64,000 bases of DNA, taken from contig JARUPZ010000002.1 of assembly GCA_031213475.1 (NCBI GenBank), positions 10,980,466-11,044,465 of the forward strand, written 5' to 3'. Of the stretch, positions 20,640 to 32,376 are shown piece by piece. The first letter of the stretch is position 1. Every line of letters starts with the position of its first letter. A model generated the notes under the pieces. That model searched no databases. It was not told the origin of the DNA and saw only the letters and a program-made list of their open reading frames with translations. The translations under genes were made by a program, and so were the position numbers. The stretch is from Nereocystis luetkeana (lineage: Eukaryota > Sar > Phaeophyceae > Laminariales > Laminariaceae).

Positions 20640-22287
20640 GTGCGGGGTGTGGGAGCGGTGGCCACACTCAGATGGAACAGGTCCCGCTTTAGCCGTTACC
20701 TGGTACCGGGGGGGGGGGGGGGGGCGAACAGACTGACGCCTGGGTATGGCCACCATCGTCATGATGCGCTCCCTTTTCTGGGACCCAAGCAGCTAGCATG
20801 GTGCCACCCGGGCAACTTTGCGTGTCTGTATGCACCAGTACCTGCCTTTCGTAATATATTTTTCCCCCCGCCCCTTTTTGTTCCTTTTTTCGTCCCTTGT
20901 TTTCCATCTTTTCCTTTCCTCCTTCCTTTTTTCCAGTTTGCCCCTCTTTGAGTGTCTCTGTCTGTATCTTCCTTTTCGCTTTTTGCTATCATCTATCATC
21001 TGTGGTTTTCTTTTTGCTCTGCTTCGTTGTCTTCCTGTTTTTTTTGTCTCCTGTGTTACGTATGCAGTAAGTACAGTAGACAATTCAATGCCATATGTTC
21101 CTCCTACTGCATATGACATGCACGACATACACATTCTATGAAAGAGAAAAAGCAAGAATCAGAAAAGGAAACAAACAAGAGAATACACAAATTTTCGCAG
21201 ATTTTCAGCGCGAGGGGGTGTTAAGCAGAGACCAAAAGATATGTGGTGTTCCAACTCCTCAAGCAAACCCGACCAGCTACAACAAATGGTTACGAGTACT
21301 CACAGTTGTGGAATAGGCACGCCAACCCCGTTCCTTGTCCGTGAAACAGCAATTATAATTGGCAGGCAGTGTGATCTCACCTTACTGGGATCAATGGGAG
21401 TCCAAGCGTGTGCTAACTGTACTGGTACGAGAGAGCACAGCAGCAGTACATAGCTAGTGGTTTTGCTATTATTTTAGAACTCCACCAAAGATCTCCGATA
21501 ACACAGACGCATAGTCTCCCAATCACGTCAAATACAACCGAGGCCTTTAAAGGTAGAGCACATACATGCAGGGCACTGTAGGTGGTGTTGTCCCTGTGGT
21601 CTTCGCTTCCAGGCCGTGCGAGCACGCATGTACCAGATCACGGTGTCTGTGACTTTCACACGAAGCTGTTGGAAAAAGGAACTGTACAGATACGTACGTA
21701 CGTGTTTGATCATATTAGAGTTGATATTCACCTGATCAGATTCCAGAGCACCTGGTACCAGGTGGCATTCTTGTTGCGTGTTGTTGCTGAATAATCCCTC
21801 TGCCCCCCCGCCAGTTGCTATTATTATTTTGCTGTTTCTAGCTGTGTGTTCTTGTTTTTTCCTTCCTCTCCGCCACCAGTTGTCGACTGTAACAGTTGTT
21901 GTTGTTGATGTGTGTTCTTTTCCTTTTGATGGGTGTTGTTGTGGTGTTGTTGTGTTTGACCATTTTCTTGCATTTCTTGTGGTGTTATCATTTTTTTTGT
22001 TTGTCTTTCGGTGGTGTGGTTAAGCAGATATTTCTCGATGTTCGCTAGATAGATTGTTGGCGCCACGCGGTCGGTCGGTCGGTCGATCGGTCGGTCGATA
22101 GTGGCGACGCTCGACCTCGTCGCTCCGTTGTTAGTTGGGCGGCCTTGGGCCGCGGTCGTCGCTCGCCGTCGCTCGGTTGGTCTCTCCATCGTTGTCATGT
22201 ATGTGCATCGTGCGGTTGCTGGTACGTGTGCAGGGAAGGTTGTGGCCGTATGATTATGTTTCGTAACAGTCTTCTGCGTTAACTGGT
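20640..22287. other. Intergenic, low-complexity and short repeats
   Basis: It holds a G run at 20709-20726, pyrimidine-rich sequence at 20860-21060, and a (CGGT)n tract near 22069-22102. The part around 21115-21150 resembles the LINE 3' UTR near 15778-15800. No gene is supported. Confidence 0.5.
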
Positions 22288-22641
22288 GTGGAGCATCAGG
22301 CGCATAACGACCCCGCTGACATTGTTCGGCGTGTAACTGGCAATAATACTATTACTATTCGCAACAAGACCGTTTCATTTCGCGTGGCCGTCATGACCGA
22401 AGCACTAGCGCTTAGTGGAGCAGCCGGGGTCGCCGGTGAAACGGTGAACAAATTGGCGGCGGCCTCAAACCCACCCGCTAGCAGCACATACATTCGTCTG
22501 ACGTGCAAGCAAAATCGTGGGCACTCTTTCATTGTTATCATCAATCCTTCCATTAGTGGGGCCCTTCCGGGTCGAATATTATCCCTGCATGAGATGCAAG
22601 CCGGTCGCCGGGGCGGATTCGACCTTCTATTGAACAAATAA
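22288..22641 (+). CDS. Possible small coding region, unknown
   Basis: The frame is open for 117 codons. Its first Met is internal (near 22393) and it ends at a TAA. The translation has a balanced composition (TITIRNKTVSFRV, SFIVIINPSISG) unlike the low-complexity shadows around it. An AG at 22297-22298 could serve as a splice acceptor. I recognise no domain. It could be an isolated exon, a relic of a mobile element ORF, or chance. Confidence 0.3.
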   Translation: MEHQAHNDPADIVRRVTGNNTITIRNKTVSFRVAVMTEALALSGAAGVAGETVNKLAAASNPPASSTYIRLTCKQNRGHSFIVIINPSISGALPGRILSLHEMQAGRRGGFDLLLNK

Positions 22642-22821
22642 ACCACGAAGTAGCGCAACCAACCAGCTAATATTAGAATCCAAGGTCCACTTTAAGTCTC
22701 CCACGATCCAAATCCATTAGCACTACTATACTGCTGCCTTCCTTCAACAACCCGTGGGAAAGTGTGAACAACTCGTCTCTGTTTCTTCTACTGACGACGT
22801 TATTTTTTGTCATTGCCTTAT

Positions 22822-23178
22822 CTGCAGCGTGTCATCTTCAAGTCTTGTCTATGTATCTCCTCCGTATATTTTATTTTATCCTGATATTCGGTGTTTTCAG
22901 TCTGCGTGCCGTTGTGCAATTTATAGCTCAACAGCGCCCCCCTAGCATCAGAATCTCAAGGCACTTATTACAGGGTACCGGGCGTCGGCTGTTTTTTTTG
23001 TCGTACGCCGTCGTCGTCATGTGTCCTCTATTTTTCTGTCTTGTGAGGTGTCGTCTTCAAGTCTTGTCGACCTCCTCCAGCTTCCAATTTATAGTACGGC
23101 GCCCCACGAGCTTCATCATCTCGAAGCACTTCCTATTAATTGAGGGTATTGGACGTCGGCCGTTTTTTTATGTCGCAT
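22822..23178 (+). repeat. Two diverged tandem copies of a ~200-bp unit
   Basis: Copy 1 is about 22822-23005 and copy 2 about 23043-23178. Both contain TCTTCAAGTCTTGTC, CAATTTATAG, GGCACTT-like and GGRCGTCGGC words followed by a T run. No gene is seen here or in the following 23179-23819. Confidence 0.65.
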
Positions 23179-23819
23179 GACGACGTCATCGTGCCTTAAC
23201 AGATTAGGCCTTCGTGCTTTTGCCTACCTTTTGGCAGTTCATCTCGCAACCCGCTGATGTCTTGCTTGGGATTATTAGCAATACGATATTCTCCTGCCCT
23301 TCGTTCAATAACCGTTTTTTTTTACTATTGCCGCTATTTGTCGGCTGCTTCACTTGTTGGAGCCGTTAATATTTTCTCTTGAGTTTCCTGGTTTGCTTCT
23401 TGCACTTGTTCGACCTGTGGACCCTTTATCTTACCCTTTCTGGTTTGTATCGTCATCCGATGCATGATGGCTGCTGCTTGCACTGCTGGATCCCCTAATT
23501 TACGTCTTTTGTTGGCTTTTTCGTTCCGCCATATCATGTACCCCCTCCATTCGTTCGCGTTCGCTCACTAACGTCGTGTCCTTGTGTGACTTGTCCATTC
23601 TCATTCTCGGCGATGCTGCTTCATATGCTCGGTGTATTATGTACAAACAACACAAATCTACAAAAATACTGCATGGTAACACCTAGGGAACAGCAGGGCA
23701 ACGATTGCCCTGCTCTGCAATAAGCTATACGCTTGACTCGTACCTGGTATGTTCGTATGATTATGAAAACGTACAAAGGTTTTGTTCGTAATTATAAGGC
23801 TACACCAGACATTGCTTTT

Positions 23820-24121
23820 ATACCAGAAAACGGTATACATTGACAGAAAACGTTATTTTTACAGAAACGTCTAACTTGGGGTTGGTGTGCCCTGATCACC
23901 TCGTTTTATTTTGTCGTACCGTATACTGGCTAAATGACACTGGCATACCGTTTTTTGTCATTTTTATGATTTGTGTGGGACATGGATTTTTTACCATAAA
24001 AAACGGTAAACCTTGACAGAAAACGTCATCTACCTTGGGTTTGGTGTAGCCGGATTTACTGGTGTTCATGTTTTGTACCGTAAACTGGCAAAAAAAACAC
24101 TGGTGTACCGTTTTCTGGTAT
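23820..24121. mobile_element. Inverted-repeat element, 302 bp, internally duplicated
   Basis: The left end ATACCAGAAAACGGTATAC and the right end GTGTACCGTTTTCTGGTAT are inverted repeats. Inside, a second pair near 23950 (ACCGTTTTTTGTCA) and 24000 (AAAAAACGGTAAAC) divides the element into two similar halves with shared words TTGACAGAAAACGT and TTGGTGT. No ORF is present, so it looks like a MITE that inserted in or duplicated itself. Confidence 0.7.
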
Positions 24122-25401
24122 TTTTTCCAGTGGGACAGGTTTTTAATTTGTGTTCTATCAATAGATACCCTAGGTAAACCTAGGGAAAACCCTCAGCAAT
24201 ACCCTCCCTGCGAATTTTGACTGAACGGCAAAGTTGACCCTGCCGGCGACCCCTCAGATATATCAAGTGGTCTGGGATCTAGTACGAACAGAAAATCCCC
24301 GAGTACAGTCTTGGGACTACCGGACACGTATTACTGCTGGAGTTGCGGCTTGTTTTTCGTTGCAGCGTGTTTGCTCTTGTCGTCGATTTTGTTTGCTCTT
24401 GTCGTAGATTTTGGGTCTGCTGGGTCTCTCCATTTCCTGCCGCCGCCCGATAAATACGTGCACTATGCAACAGAGCTGCGTACCTTGAGAATATACTAAA
24501 AATACGAATAGGGGTGGGCTGCAGCAGAGCAATGAACATGTCCGTCCGCCTACTAATTGATTCGAACCGCGCGGTCAACTAGTATCGTTGAGAAACCTAC
24601 CACCGAAGCGCTGCAGCTTACGGCCTTATGAAGTTGATGGATGCTGTACCAAGCGCGCGAACCCACACAATATCGAATTGCAGAACGAAAAAAACACGTC
24701 CATCCATGCGTGAAGCTGTCTCCGGGTCACCGATACAAATTTCGATGCGCGTCTCGGTGTACAAAGGTACAGGCGCAGTAGATGCAAGGCAGGCCGGCAC
24801 ACACAGCCAGTCGCAGTTTTGCATCGAATAATGTACCAATTCCAGAAATGAAATACCTGCCCGCTCGAGCCGTTGCTTCTCCAACGCTTCCCGAACACAA
24901 CGTCACACGCCAATCGTGGAAGACGAGCGGACGACAAAAAAAAACAAGCCCGTGTTCCGACCACAAGAACTAGTCGAGATTCCATTCTAGACGCCATCCT
25001 TGCATCGCCCATTGCGCAATAATACCGAATATTCCATAGTCATCCATAGTCATAAAGGTAAAACAGAAAAAACATCACGTACAATAACATAGTTCACTGC
25101 CGCCAACACTCCGTTCAACGGATACGCTGTTCAACGGATACACACACAGCCACACACAAGCACGCACAAAAAAACTCCTTGACGCCTCGCCTCACGCTAC
25201 AATACGTGATGACGACGCCACCAGATGAGTGAGCGCAAAGCCCTCAACGTGGCCACACACACACCGAGCGTTCCCGCCTCTTTCCCAAGGTGAGTAGTAC
25301 TACTGTACAAGCACCGCGAAAAATCACGAGTTTGTTTTTATGTTTACAAACTCTTCTGCCTTGGGGCCCACACCGCCTGGGAGCCGGTCGCCATCTCCCA
25401 C
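24122..25401. other. Intergenic, no recognisable gene
   Basis: There is a short palindromic stretch near 24168-24190 (CCTAGG repeated) and a local duplication near 24365-24415. The part next to 25401 is the likely 3' UTR of the minus-strand gene that ends at 25402. Confidence 0.45.
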
Positions 25402-28400
25402 TCATGACGCCAGAAAGACTAGAACGTTCCGGAACAGCTCGGAGGGGAGACGTGCGAACAACGAATCCACCGCCCTCTCTCGTACCAAAGCAGCCCCCCG
25501 CCGCCCGCGCCACAGCCTGTTCCTGACCCCGCGGCCCCTCAGTGCGTCCACGTCCAATAGCAGCGCCAAGGCGTCATTGCCGTCTGGATATCCCTCCCTC
25601 CTCAGCGCGGCAGCCACCTGCGGCCCTGTGGCGAAGCCGGTCATCGTGCCGTGTGTAGCAAGCAGCGACACGAGGCACTCGTTCGCCACGGCCGCCTCGG
25701 TCAGGCTCAGCGCCGCTACCTCTCCGCCTCCTCCTGGTATTTTCCCGGTGGACACCCCTCCGCCCCCCACTCCATTTTCCGAGGCGCCGCGTTGCTGTAG
25801 CGCACTTTCAGTTGCGCCGACCGTGCTGCTAGCGGAGACGGAGGCTCCGGAGGTGGCGGCGATGCCTCGAATACTAGGTCGAGACGGGTTCTGCGGAGCA
25901 CCTCCTCCTCCTCCTCCTCCTCCTCCTCCTCCCACACCACCAGGTCCTCCTCCCCCTCCTCCACCCCCTCCCCATACCCCTCCCCCTCCTCCCCCTCCTC
26001 CCCCCTCTCCTCCTCCTTGTCCTGCCCGTTCGTTGAACAGGGTCAGTTGGAACGCCGCGTGCTCCATATACATGGGTTTGAGCAAGTGGTAGGCTACCTG
26101 GCGGCGCTGAGACCGGGGAGGACAAAACCTGCCGTCCATTAAATCTTGGTCACGTCGTCCAATGTTTCGGGTGTCTCTCGAGCCATCCACGCCGCCGCCG
26201 ACATAGCCGCTGCCACCGGCGTCGCTGCCATCGACGCCTCTGCAGACGCTTGCAGCAGGGGAGGACAACCGCTGGCGAATGTTCTCCGTATCTTGCGTTG
26301 AGGAACGAGCAACGGTGTCGGGCTGGAAGAACCACTGGGAGTCCATGTCAACCGAGCTCCTCCCGGCGCCAACTACCTCGGTGTAGTACTTCGCAATATG
26401 CCTGAGAGAAAGATATTGCGTGCCCGGAGTTTCTGATTGGTCGGTTTAGTTGAAGGGACGTGGGGAAAATGCCTGGATGACACATTACGTTACTTCTGTT
26501 CTAGTCAGTGACCGATTGTCAAAGACGTCAGTGCTTGGGGGGGAAATTGAAAAAAAAAAAGTTGATCGTCTCAGCAAAAATCTTGGGGAGATTGGGGTGC
26601 GGACGAGGACAGCAACGAAAAGGTAACGCAAAAGGGTGTCTGGGCGACAAGCACGACATAGATACGTTTCCGGTATCTGAACACCCCAGGCGAAAAACGT
26701 GACATCTTCAACATCAAAGCGACCACAGGAGACCCGAATCAACATGTTGATAAGTATACAATACTTCAAGTATGCGCTTCTTTGTGGAACGGGACACTGG
26801 TTGTGCTAGATTTCGACGGGTAGAAAGAACGGTTTAATGTGAAGAACACACACACAAGAATACGTACGAGTGCGAAATGGGAGGAGGGGAGGAGGCAAGG
26901 GGAGGGGGGGGGGTACTCATGTCATGCATGACCGTAGTTGTATGACCATAGACCCTCCCTCGCATGCCGACAACACCGTGACAGAGCATGTCGGGTTTTC
27001 ACCAACCAGGCAGACATTGCTTACACCAAGCTCGAAGCGCCGTGAGGTGTTCGGCGAGTTGCATCTTACGAAGAACCGCTCCGGAGGCGGGTTTCGACAC
27101 ATTGTGCATAATTTCTTGCATAAGGATGATAGCGTCGCATAGATTGATCTGTTTCCCGGTGTGGCCGGGGGGGGGGGGGGGCGCTTGCCGGGGTTCTCCT
27201 AGATGACATCGGTCTCCTTGCGGTAACGACAACCATGCCGCCTGAACGCAGTCAGGATGCAGGGGGAGAGTGCTTGCTTCGGCGACACACGCTTGTAATT
27301 CAACTACACGGTCATGGGTGTGACCACAGAAACAATACTGGTATCAAAGAAGTTGCCGCCCGATACTCACGTGCGCAAGCCTGCCTTCTGGAAGAACCGC
27401 ATGAACCGCCCCCACATGAAGTGGTGCGAGGAGAAGGGCTGGTACGGGAGCACGAGGTAGAAAGCGTGGTGCAGCATCATGGAGACGGTATCGGCCCCCT
27501 CCGCCTGCTTGATCTCTTTGCGTTTCAACGCGGAAAAGCCCTTCTCTGTCAGACTGGTTCCTCCACCTCCGCTTCCGAACCCCTTCAGGACCGCCGACAG
27601 CGTCGGGCGCAAGCAGCCGGGTACTGTACCTGTACCCGTACCCGTGCCCGTGCCCACATCGCATTGATCTTCGTCTTCGTCTTCGTCCGCTATCTCCCGG
27701 AAATATTTGTTGAGCCACACGGCGACACCGTCTGACAAGCTGACTTTTCGCTCTAGCGCAAGCTTGATGCAGGCAATCACCTTTTATCAGGGCATAAAAG
27801 GTTATTGTGAGCGGCGAGTTGTTGGAAGACAAGGCCAAGAGAGCCGAGGGACAAGGCAAGCCAACGCAAGGTAGGGCACCGTGCGGCGAGTTAGAACAGA
27901 GTAGCGAGAAGAGATACACCCCAAGCCCCGCCACTGTGACTTCAAACTCAGGGACGGGTACGCTTTGCCTCCGGCAGGTTTTCTTCGTGACGAAGTGTTG
28001 GACGCAAGAGGGCGACCGCACGAGTAGTAATCGAGATCGCGGCAACTGATAACTGCGTTTTGCCTCTTACCTGAGACACGGCTCGTTCTTGTTTAGCCCA
28101 GGCCACCGATACCTTGGGGGCGATAGTGCCCTTCAGCCACAAGAGGCAAGATGCCCTCACGGCAGCGCGGTTGTCTCCCTCCAGCATGCACGTGGGCGCC
28201 TGCCGAACGAAAAAACGATACAACACCATAGGATACGATACAAAATCCAGGAGAATGAGGATGACGAGTGAGCGAGGAGGGCGCGGGAACGGAGGGTGGA
28301 ATGGTAAAACTGGAGCACTCAGTGACGACGGCCAACAAAAAGCAACCCAACAGACCACACCCCCCACATAATTCGAGCGCCATCTCGCACACAGGTTAAA

Positions 28401-31332
28401 GCGATGGTGTGTGGAGGGGGGGTCGTACTCATTTATTGCTTGCCCTAGTCATTTGACCACTAACCACGCACCTTTTCGAGAGGGGGGGGGTGAGGGGTCG
28501 TCTCAAAACTGGACTTCGCCCCGGCCAATGATACCCACGCCATTACACACTGACTGCCGGTATGGTGTTTCGGTTCAATCGCTCATTGAATTAGGGGTCG
28601 CTGCTGTTCTTTGTCGGAGACACACCTCAGCTAGCTATGGAGTATTCCTCATCGCACAAACGACCGATCACACATCCCTCGCCCCGCCCACCTTCCACTC
28701 GACGATATCTTGAAGCGCAACGCGAAGGGTGGTGTAGCAGCGAGCCAATAGCTCGGTGCGCCCTGCGATCGCTGCTGCCGACTCCCTCCTGGCCTCGTCA
28801 ACCCCCTCTTCTCGGAACACGCCCGCCAGGTTTGCGTTGAGACTGCGAGATTGGGGGGCCCACAACGTCACCTCCGCGTAGTCGTCCCTGCGGTCGCGAC
28901 GCTTGGCCGCGATGCTGCCGACGTAGTCCTGTCTCCCCAGTTCCCTCTTACAGCGGGAGTGCCAACGCCAACCGTTTTTCCCGTCGGGAATGATGATTCC
29001 GCTATCATTGCTGCCGGCGCGTCGCGCTTCTGCTCCCCCCGCGCCCGAGATTCTCTTCATGTTCACGCAAACCTGATTCATCGGCAATTCCGCGCGCCAA
29101 CAGTTTAGAGAGAAAAAGAGGCCTTGTATAACTCATTCGCGCGAGGTGGCGGGGTGGGGGGGGGGGGGTGACATGACACGGGAGCACATTTCACTGCTGC
29201 TCGCCGTTGCGTTCTCGAGAGGATCACTATCACGCATACCAGCTACGAGAGCTCCCAGCAGCGACCAAGCGCAGCACCCTCTCGTCGCGCGATGCATCAA
29301 CGCCGGGGTGGACACTGCATTACACGCACGGCCAGCTGAATAAGTAGATGTCTACGAATATCCGGCATGGGCATGAGTTTGTCCTTAAGTCTCAACGTGT
29401 CCCGTTCACGTTTATCTATGGCTCATTCATGCCTACCAAGAGTTCCTACCGAGGGCCATCAACAAACTGAACGGTCGCATTGCTATTCTCGCTTTGGGAA
29501 GGAACGGTAAAAAGTAAGTGCGACCCATCGTAACTGCCTACCTGCTTGTCTTGCCCCCACCTCAATCTGTGGTTTGTGCAGGTCCTGCTTAAGCAGCCTC
29601 GTAGTGATGCCCGGGTAACTCCATCCTCCGTGGCTAACTCGGCTCCACGTGAGGCACCCCGCCCACTGCCTGGCTACCTTCACCAGGATGTCCACGTCCT
29701 CTTTAAGTCTATTAAATCAAGGTATGCACGACGTGTGCACGCATGCAGATCACCACCACATGTCGAAAAACCAGATGAAAAAAACAATGACATACGATGG
29801 TAGTGTGAACAGATTAACGACGACGACGGCGGCGGCGGTGACGGTGACGGCGGGGCGAAAAGAGGCAAACAAGCGGAAGGGGGAACATCGATCGCCCAAA
29901 GGATGTATATATGCTTAGCCTCCCTTGGAGCAGGGGCTTCATGAAGCGTCGGGTCGCTACGGTATAAATCCCGTCGTATTAATTGGCTCTGCATCGTCGT
30001 GACGTCACCGCCCCTCCCTTGAGTCTTGCAGAAGACATAATTATCTATACAAATACTGTATGATTCCGTCTACAGGCGCCACCCGCTGCATGTCACAAAT
30101 GCGTACGCGTCGCATGCTTCAAGCCCGCACCTGGAGGAGGGGGGGGAGGACGAGCAGGGCGATGATGACGGCGATGAGGAGGAGGAGGAGGAGGAGGAGG
30201 AGGAGGAGGAGGAGGAGGAGGAGGAGGAGCAGGAGGAGGAGCAGGAGGAGGAGGAGGAGGAGGAGGAGCAGCAGGAGGAGGAGGAGGAGCAGCAGGAGGA
30301 GCAGGGGGGGGAGCAGCAGGAGGAGGAGGGGGAGGGGGGGGAAGGGGAGGAGGAAGTGCCTGCACACACTCCACCAGTATGGCCATTCCGAGAACGAATC
30401 GTTTCCAGCAGAGCCCACTCGACACCATCCGCAACGGTTCCCAGAGGCTCCCCGTCCCGCACCTGCCAGATCCAAGGGGCGACGACGCCAAATTCAGGAA
30501 CGCAAACACCGCCCGATATTACGTGGTTATATGTATGCAGCATACACCAACACGCGAAACCGCTGAAGGAACTCTTTTTTGGATCAGGTTCAAATTCTCA
30601 GAGGTGGGGCAGGGTGTGTGTACCCTTCACCGATTTCGGTACTAAAACGGGATTATAATACTTCGTACAAACGTTTTTTTTTTTAATATCACTTTTACTT
30701 TCCAGCCAAAAAAGAATGACTCTGAGTTTCGTGAACTGCTATCACGTACTGTACACGTACACATCCGTCGTCAAGGGGCTTGGCTCCAAGGACTGTTAGT
30801 GGTGTGCTCCCTTCTGTGACGGAACTGACATCACTGTACGAATCTGTAGCACGCGTTGGCCTTGTCGTGTGCGCATGTACCACTCACCCTGTCCGGAAAC
30901 GCAAGGAACATTTGGGTAATTATATGAATACCGAAACGGTCCATACAGTTCCGGGCAGAATGGTACAGCAATGCCGGTATTCTGCACCAGTGGATTATCA
31001 CCACAGCGGAAGCACATGAAACAGGGCATCAACCTTACAGCGTACGTATTTTTGCTACCCAACGTTCGACACATTGGAGTGCAGCGATGCTAGGCGGGAT
31101 TGAGCGTGTTGAGCGCCTTGGGGGGTAGCATTGTTCTTCTCACCCGGTAAAACTCATCGTGCTTAGTGAGGTGCTTGTTGTCGCAGAGTCTAGACCACCA
31201 GCTTTCACTGGCCTCCCCCTCCCCCTCGCTGCCACTGGCGCCGCGGCCGCGGCCCACCTCGTCTAAAGATTTAGCTTCTCCGATTACGGCCCCGCCATTT
31301 GATCCTAGCGACTTCTTCACGAACTCAACCAT
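25402..31332 (-). CDS. Multi-exon host gene of unknown function
   Basis: Seven exons are proposed, in transcript order: 31332-31144, 30462-30368, 29708-29561, 29072-28692, 28199-28071, 27780-27371 and 26401-25402. All introns are GT-AG and the phases agree, giving 2352 nt (783 residues plus stop). The last intron has a fine acceptor (TCTTTCTCTCAG). I recognise no domain. The middle part looks alpha-helical (LLARCYTTLRVALQDIVEWK; CLLWLKG; ACIKLALERK). The sixth exon has an acidic DEDEDED stretch and a Thr-Gly repeat. The last exon has long Gly runs coded by a GGA-rich repeat and ends at 25402. The first exon begins with an ATG right after a good acceptor; the frame is also open further up to an ATG at 31362, so the true start is unsure and more exons may lie upstream. 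The small second exon is the weakest. Confidence 0.5.
25898..26022. repeat. (CCT)n-rich low-complexity tract
   Basis: CCT/CTC triplets cover most of this stretch. On the minus strand they encode the poly-Gly part of the last exon of the unknown gene. Confidence 0.9.
26788..26855 (+). mobile_element. LINE 3' end fragment with CA tail
   Basis: The segment contains ACACTGGTTGTGCTAG, CGACGGGTAGAAAGAACGG, TTTAATGTGAAGAAC and a short (AC)n. It matches the 3' end of the LINE at 15566-20181 and is a strongly 5'-truncated insertion in an intron of the minus-strand gene. Confidence 0.8.
26911..27175 (-). repeat. Dispersed repeat family A, partial copy
   Basis: The copy starts after a G run (26902-26911) and contains GTCATGCATGACCGTAG, TGACCATAGACCCT, GTCGGGTTTTCACC and GAGGTGTTCGGCGAGT. 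The same blocks occur in order at 31412, 53222, 55919, 56467 and 62196. Confidence 0.8.
30171..30358. repeat. (GGA)n tract, ~180 bp
   Basis: An almost pure GGA/GAG run with a few CAG triplets sits in an intron of the minus-strand gene. It creates long spurious open frames on both strands. Confidence 0.95.
30674..30706 (-). mobile_element. SINE tail fragment
   Basis: A T run is followed by ATCACTTTTACTTTCCAGCC, the 3' end shared with the SINE copies at 34140-34436 and 63903-64000. Read on the minus strand it is the body end followed by poly(A). Confidence 0.65.
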
Positions 31333-31411
31333 CTGCAAGGATCGGTAAACGATGGGCGGCATGATTCCATGGACGGTATAGGGTATAAGGAACGGCAGAG
31401 CGGGAGAGGGG

Positions 31412-31650
31412 AGGTGTACTCGATATCATACATGGGCGTATCGTATGACCATAGACCCTCGCACCCCTACAATACCGGGACAGAGCACGTCGGGTTTTCA
31501 CCGACTAGGCAGTCATTGCTTGCACCAAGCGCGAGGCAACGTGAGGTGTTCGGCGAGTCGCATAAAGGGTGCTGCATCCTACTAAGAACCGCATGTGAGG
31601 CGGATTTGCATATGGATGACAGCTTCAATGAGTTAATTGGGAGGTGGGGG
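31412..31650 (-). repeat. Dispersed repeat family A, partial copy
   Basis: It has the family blocks ACTCGATATCATACATG, TGACCATAGACCCTCGC, ACGTCGGGTTTTCACCG and GAGGTGTTCGGCGAGTCGC. It follows a G-rich tract as the other copies do. The next 700 bases (31651-32376) hold no recognisable gene. Confidence 0.8.
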
Positions 31651-32376
31651 GGGGGGTCACGCATTGAACGCATACGCGTACTCCTTGCCGTGCGCGTACC
31701 CGATACAGCTTTTCTTCGTGCCACTGCTTCGAGAATGTGCCGAGTCTGTCACGTTACTCCTGTTCTGCCCCAGATTTCTATCGCTTCACAACTGCCATTA
31801 GTCGCGTGCAGATAGTGTGGCCTCGTGCGCCCTCTCTCCTTTCCTCCCCTCTCTTACCCCGTCCTCCTCATGGGCGTTCGTCTCCACGCAATATCGTACC
31901 AATGACGGCATCGTACATCGTACGGTATACGATATCGTACCCATTGCGGGATCGTATATCGTACGGTACACGGTAGTGTGTACAGGTAGTGCTCCCGATA
32001 TCCTCCGAGGGACGGCACAATTCAGTAACAAATAAATGGTGGATGTTAATAGTGTGAGGGAAACCATTGCATCACCAACCCCAAGCTACTGCAATACGAA
32101 CATTTGTACCAAATGCCTATATGTCTAATATCGAACACGTCCATTCTGCAAACGTCTGGTTGTTCAATGTTCCAAACTTATTATCAGAAGATCGGCTGTT
32201 GGTGCCATTTTTTACACAGTAATCTCATGAATGAATAAGTTGAACCGAGCTGAACGCCGGACAGAACGGTCCCGTAACAACTGCAGGACGTACTGCTGCC
32301 CACTATAAATCCCCCAGGTGTTACGTAGGTCTCTGTGATGGAAAGTTGTTAGGTATCCGATCAGAAACGCAATACT

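Noticed and set aside
30060-30566. Open frames of up to 168 codons on both strands
   Set aside because: They are produced by the (GGA)n tract (poly-Arg, poly-Leu, poly-Pro, poly-Ser).
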